Assembly (NCBI GenBank): GCA_018667205.1
Contig: JABIVN010000316.1
Coordinates: forward strand, 1-7,189
From: Gammaproteobacteria bacterium
Lineage (GTDB): Bacteria; Pseudomonadota; Gammaproteobacteria; Pseudomonadales; Azotimanducaceae
Direction of reading: 5' to 3'
Length of the DNA: 7,189 nt
The translations under genes were made by a program, and so were the position numbers. The notes beneath the pieces are model-generated. The model was not told where the DNA came from. It saw only the letters and a program-made list of their open reading frames with translations, and did not search any database. Below, one piece after another: positions 5,640-7,189 of the stretch (position 1 is its first letter; every line of letters begins with the position of its first letter).

Positions 5640-5662
5640 ACCGGGGTATTTGCAAGCTGGCC

Positions 5663-6163
5663 CTAGGGGAGTGTCATCATCTCAGGCTCAACGCCCTGAG
5701 AGCGCAGCCAATCACGCAATGCGTAACCGGTACCCGCCGGCCACACGACACATTCTTCGGGTGGCATGAGTTTAAAGCTGTCGAGTTCCTCGTTCAGCGT
5801 TATGGTTCCTGTTGCTTGCACGTGGTAACCAATAATGACCTGGTTCATCCGCTCGAAGGGATAAACGCCAATCAAGGTAGCAGGCGTTGCATCTAGGTCA
5901 AGCTCTTCTTTGACTTCGCGAACGGCGCATTGGGCAGGCCCCTCGCGATGATCAACGAAGCCAGTAATCAAACCATAGAAGTTATTAGGCCACGATCGAT
6001 TATGGGCAAGCACAATATTGCCCTCGTACTCAACGACCACTGCGGCTACCGGCGTTGGATTGTCGTAGTTCACAAAACCACAGTCGGCAGAACACTCTAC
6101 GCGATCTTTTACTCGCTCCACCAGAGGTGCGGCGCACATCGGACAAAACTTGAATTTTTTCAT
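5663..6163 (-). CDS. Nudix hydrolase with N-terminal zinc ribbon
   Basis: A 166-residue cytoplasmic hydrolase that probably cleaves a nucleoside diphosphate linked to another group (a NADH/NAD- or ADP-ribose-type substrate), using divalent metal ions. The N-terminal zinc ribbon has C7, C10, C24 and C28 and leads into GFVNYDNPTPV, a pattern shared with NudC-type NADH pyrophosphatases and related short proteins. The Nudix box spans residues 68-90: G68, E74, R82, E83, E86 and E87 are all in place. The final conserved Gly of the consensus is Asp (D89). The protein is shorter than full NudC (around 260 residues) because the extra N-terminal domain is absent, so NAD-cap removal or NADH hydrolysis cannot be assumed. 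The ATG at 6163 has AAGG about nine bases upstream. The hydroxylase gene lies 118 bp upstream on the same strand, so a shared transcript is possible but not shown. Confidence 0.92.
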   Translation of the reverse strand: MKKFKFCPMCAAPLVERVKDRVECSADCGFVNYDNPTPVAAVVVEYEGNIVLAHNRSWPNNFYGLITGFVDHREGPAQCAVREVKEELDLDATPATLIGVYPFERMNQVIIGYHVQATGTITLNEELDSFKLMPPEECVVWPAGTGYALRDWLRSQGVEPEMMTLP

Positions 6164-6281
6164 GGACTTGCCTTGATGTCATTAGCGTAAATAGAACACA
6201 TTCAGAATATTGCCTTGGTGGTCGCCGTGATGTTGAAGTATGCCTTATCGTTGCCGCGTTCGATATCACGGCCTCCTCAAT

Positions 6282-7181
6282 TCAGCCACGATTCCTGAGC
6301 GTGTTTGAACGTAGGTCTTCTCCGTCGTGATGCCAACCCGGCGCTAGAAATAAGTATCGGAGTTTGTCTCCCGGTTTATCGGCAGCCTTGATATCGCGCC
6401 ACAGACCAAGATATTCGCCTGCCGCCACAGTCACGGGGTTATGAGTATCGATGTTTTTTGTCAGCCCGTACTCTGCAGGGTCTGCGTCAAGTTCCTCTGA
6501 AAAAGTACCAAACATCCTGTCCCAGATGATCAACACCCCTGCATGATTTCGATCCAGGTAGCGAACGTTAGAAGCATGATGCACCCGATGATGTGACGGG
6601 GTATTAAATAGCCATTCGATCACACGAGGCAACTTTTTTACCAATTCTGTATGGACCCAGAACTGATAAATCAGGTTAAGGGCAATGATTGTGAAGATCA
6701 TGAGTGGATCAAATCCCAGTAACGGTAACGGAACCCAAAAACAGTATTTGTGCACCCGCTCCCCTACCCCCTGTCGCAAAGCTGTCCCGAAATTAAATTT
6801 TGTTGATGAATGGTGAGGCACATGACCTGCCCACAAAATTCGCGTTTCATGATTAGCACGATGAAACCAGTAATAAACAAAATCATCCAGAAAAAACAAC
6901 AGGATCCATGCCCACCATTGTCGTTGAACGCCGTCACGCAACGGCGAGAGTTCGTGCAGATAGAAGAATGCGATGAAAGCTGCGATTTTTGGCAAGAAAT
7001 CAACAGCGGATGAGAGCAACAGCATGGCGACCGAAACGCCTAAATCTTTGGTGGCGTACAACTGACGATGCAGCCGCAGTGAAATGAGCGCCTCGAGTAC
7101 AATTGCCAAAAGGAATAACGGTAAGGCGATAGCGGTAAAGCGATCGTTGCTGATTTGGGTAATGACATGTTCTAACGGCAT
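6282..7181 (-). CDS. sterol desaturase / fatty acid hydroxylase superfamily membrane protein
   Basis: A 299-residue integral membrane di-iron oxygenase that uses O2 to hydroxylate or desaturate a lipid; the substrate is unknown. The family histidine boxes are complete: H107-x3-H111 (FHRANHE), H120-x2-HH (HVPHH, 120-124), H177 (WVHTE) and HH-x2-HH (197-202, SHHRVHHASN), with H213 in DRNHAGVLIIWDRMFGTF. Hydrophobic segments lie near residues 17-35, 48-75, 89-106 and 150-176, which suits four or more membrane spans with the histidines facing the cytoplasm. Relatives include sterol C5-desaturases, alkylglycerol monooxygenase and many bacterial proteins of unassigned substrate. The chosen ATG lies only eight bases from the window edge, so no ribosome-binding site can be checked and the true start may lie outside. 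GGAGG follows its stop codon but has no good start codon after it. The gene may share a transcript with the Nudix gene. Confidence 0.92.
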   Translation of the reverse strand: MPLEHVITQISNDRFTAIALPLFLLAIVLEALISLRLHRQLYATKDLGVSVAMLLLSSAVDFLPKIAAFIAFFYLHELSPLRDGVQRQWWAWILLFFLDDFVYYWFHRANHETRILWAGHVPHHSSTKFNFGTALRQGVGERVHKYCFWVPLPLLGFDPLMIFTIIALNLIYQFWVHTELVKKLPRVIEWLFNTPSHHRVHHASNVRYLDRNHAGVLIIWDRMFGTFSEELDADPAEYGLTKNIDTHNPVTVAAGEYLGLWRDIKAADKPGDKLRYLFLAPGWHHDGEDLRSNTLRNRG

Positions 7182-7189
7182 GCGGGTAC

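Larger units (their letters stand above)
5341..5662. other. convergent spacer with repeats and terminator
   Basis: This 322-bp gap lies between the stop codons of the acetylene-hydratase-like gene (+) and the Nudix gene (-). It holds a 17-bp purine-rich tandem repeat starting 30 bp after the first stop (5370-5451), a GC-rich hairpin with a T run (5514-5557), a second CGCGGCTTTTTATT segment that could pair with the same upstream arm as an alternative terminator, and an 11-bp repeat (5607-5639). I see no gene in it. Confidence 0.6.

Noticed and set aside
6030..6269. 79-codon - strand frame between the hydroxylase and Nudix genes
   Set aside because: It runs out of frame deep into the well-supported Nudix gene, its GTG is only two bases from the Shine-Dalgarno sequence, and its product is not family-like.

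Overview
The window looks like a chromosomal stretch from a Gram-negative, probably marine or environmental gammaproteobacterium. That assignment is inferred from the style of the proteins (a zinc-ribbon Nudix hydrolase, a stand-alone PAS protein, a sterol-desaturase-type hydroxylase), the roughly even base composition and the ribosome-binding sites; nothing in the window fixes the taxon. There is no rRNA, tRNA, CRISPR array or intact mobile element. The supported genes cover only about 69% of the bases, which is low for a bacterium.

Layout: the 3' end of an unidentified gene (+, 1-291); a long spacer; a small class I SAM-dependent methyltransferase (+, probable TTG start at 1007); a convergent spacer with a 15-bp minisatellite; a short stand-alone PAS/LOV-like protein (-, 2132-2530); a divergent spacer with a 12-bp minisatellite; a large single-subunit molybdopterin/tungstopterin enzyme of the acetylene-hydratase type (+, 3127-5340); a convergent spacer with a 17-bp purine-rich repeat, a probable terminator and an 11-bp repeat; a Nudix hydrolase (-, 5663-6163); and a membrane di-iron hydroxylase of the sterol desaturase superfamily (-, 6282-7181), which may begin beyond the right edge.

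The genes do not form an obvious pathway. Only the hydroxylase and the Nudix gene could share a transcript (same strand, 118 bp apart). The most interesting gene is the acetylene-hydratase-like enzyme. It keeps the iron-sulfur cysteines, the Asp next to the cluster, the Lys, the metal-binding Cys and three pocket tryptophans that I recall from the Pelobacter acetylenicus enzyme, but two isoleucines of the substrate pocket are replaced (by Trp and Ala), so its substrate is probably not simply acetylene. It has no export signal and no electron-transfer partner genes beside it.

The second striking pattern is that every long spacer carries its own short tandem repeat (periods 16, 15, 12, 17 and 11 bp) with no sequence in common, and a 9-bp repeat has also entered the first codons of the acetylene-hydratase-like gene. 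This suggests a genome prone to local tandem duplication.
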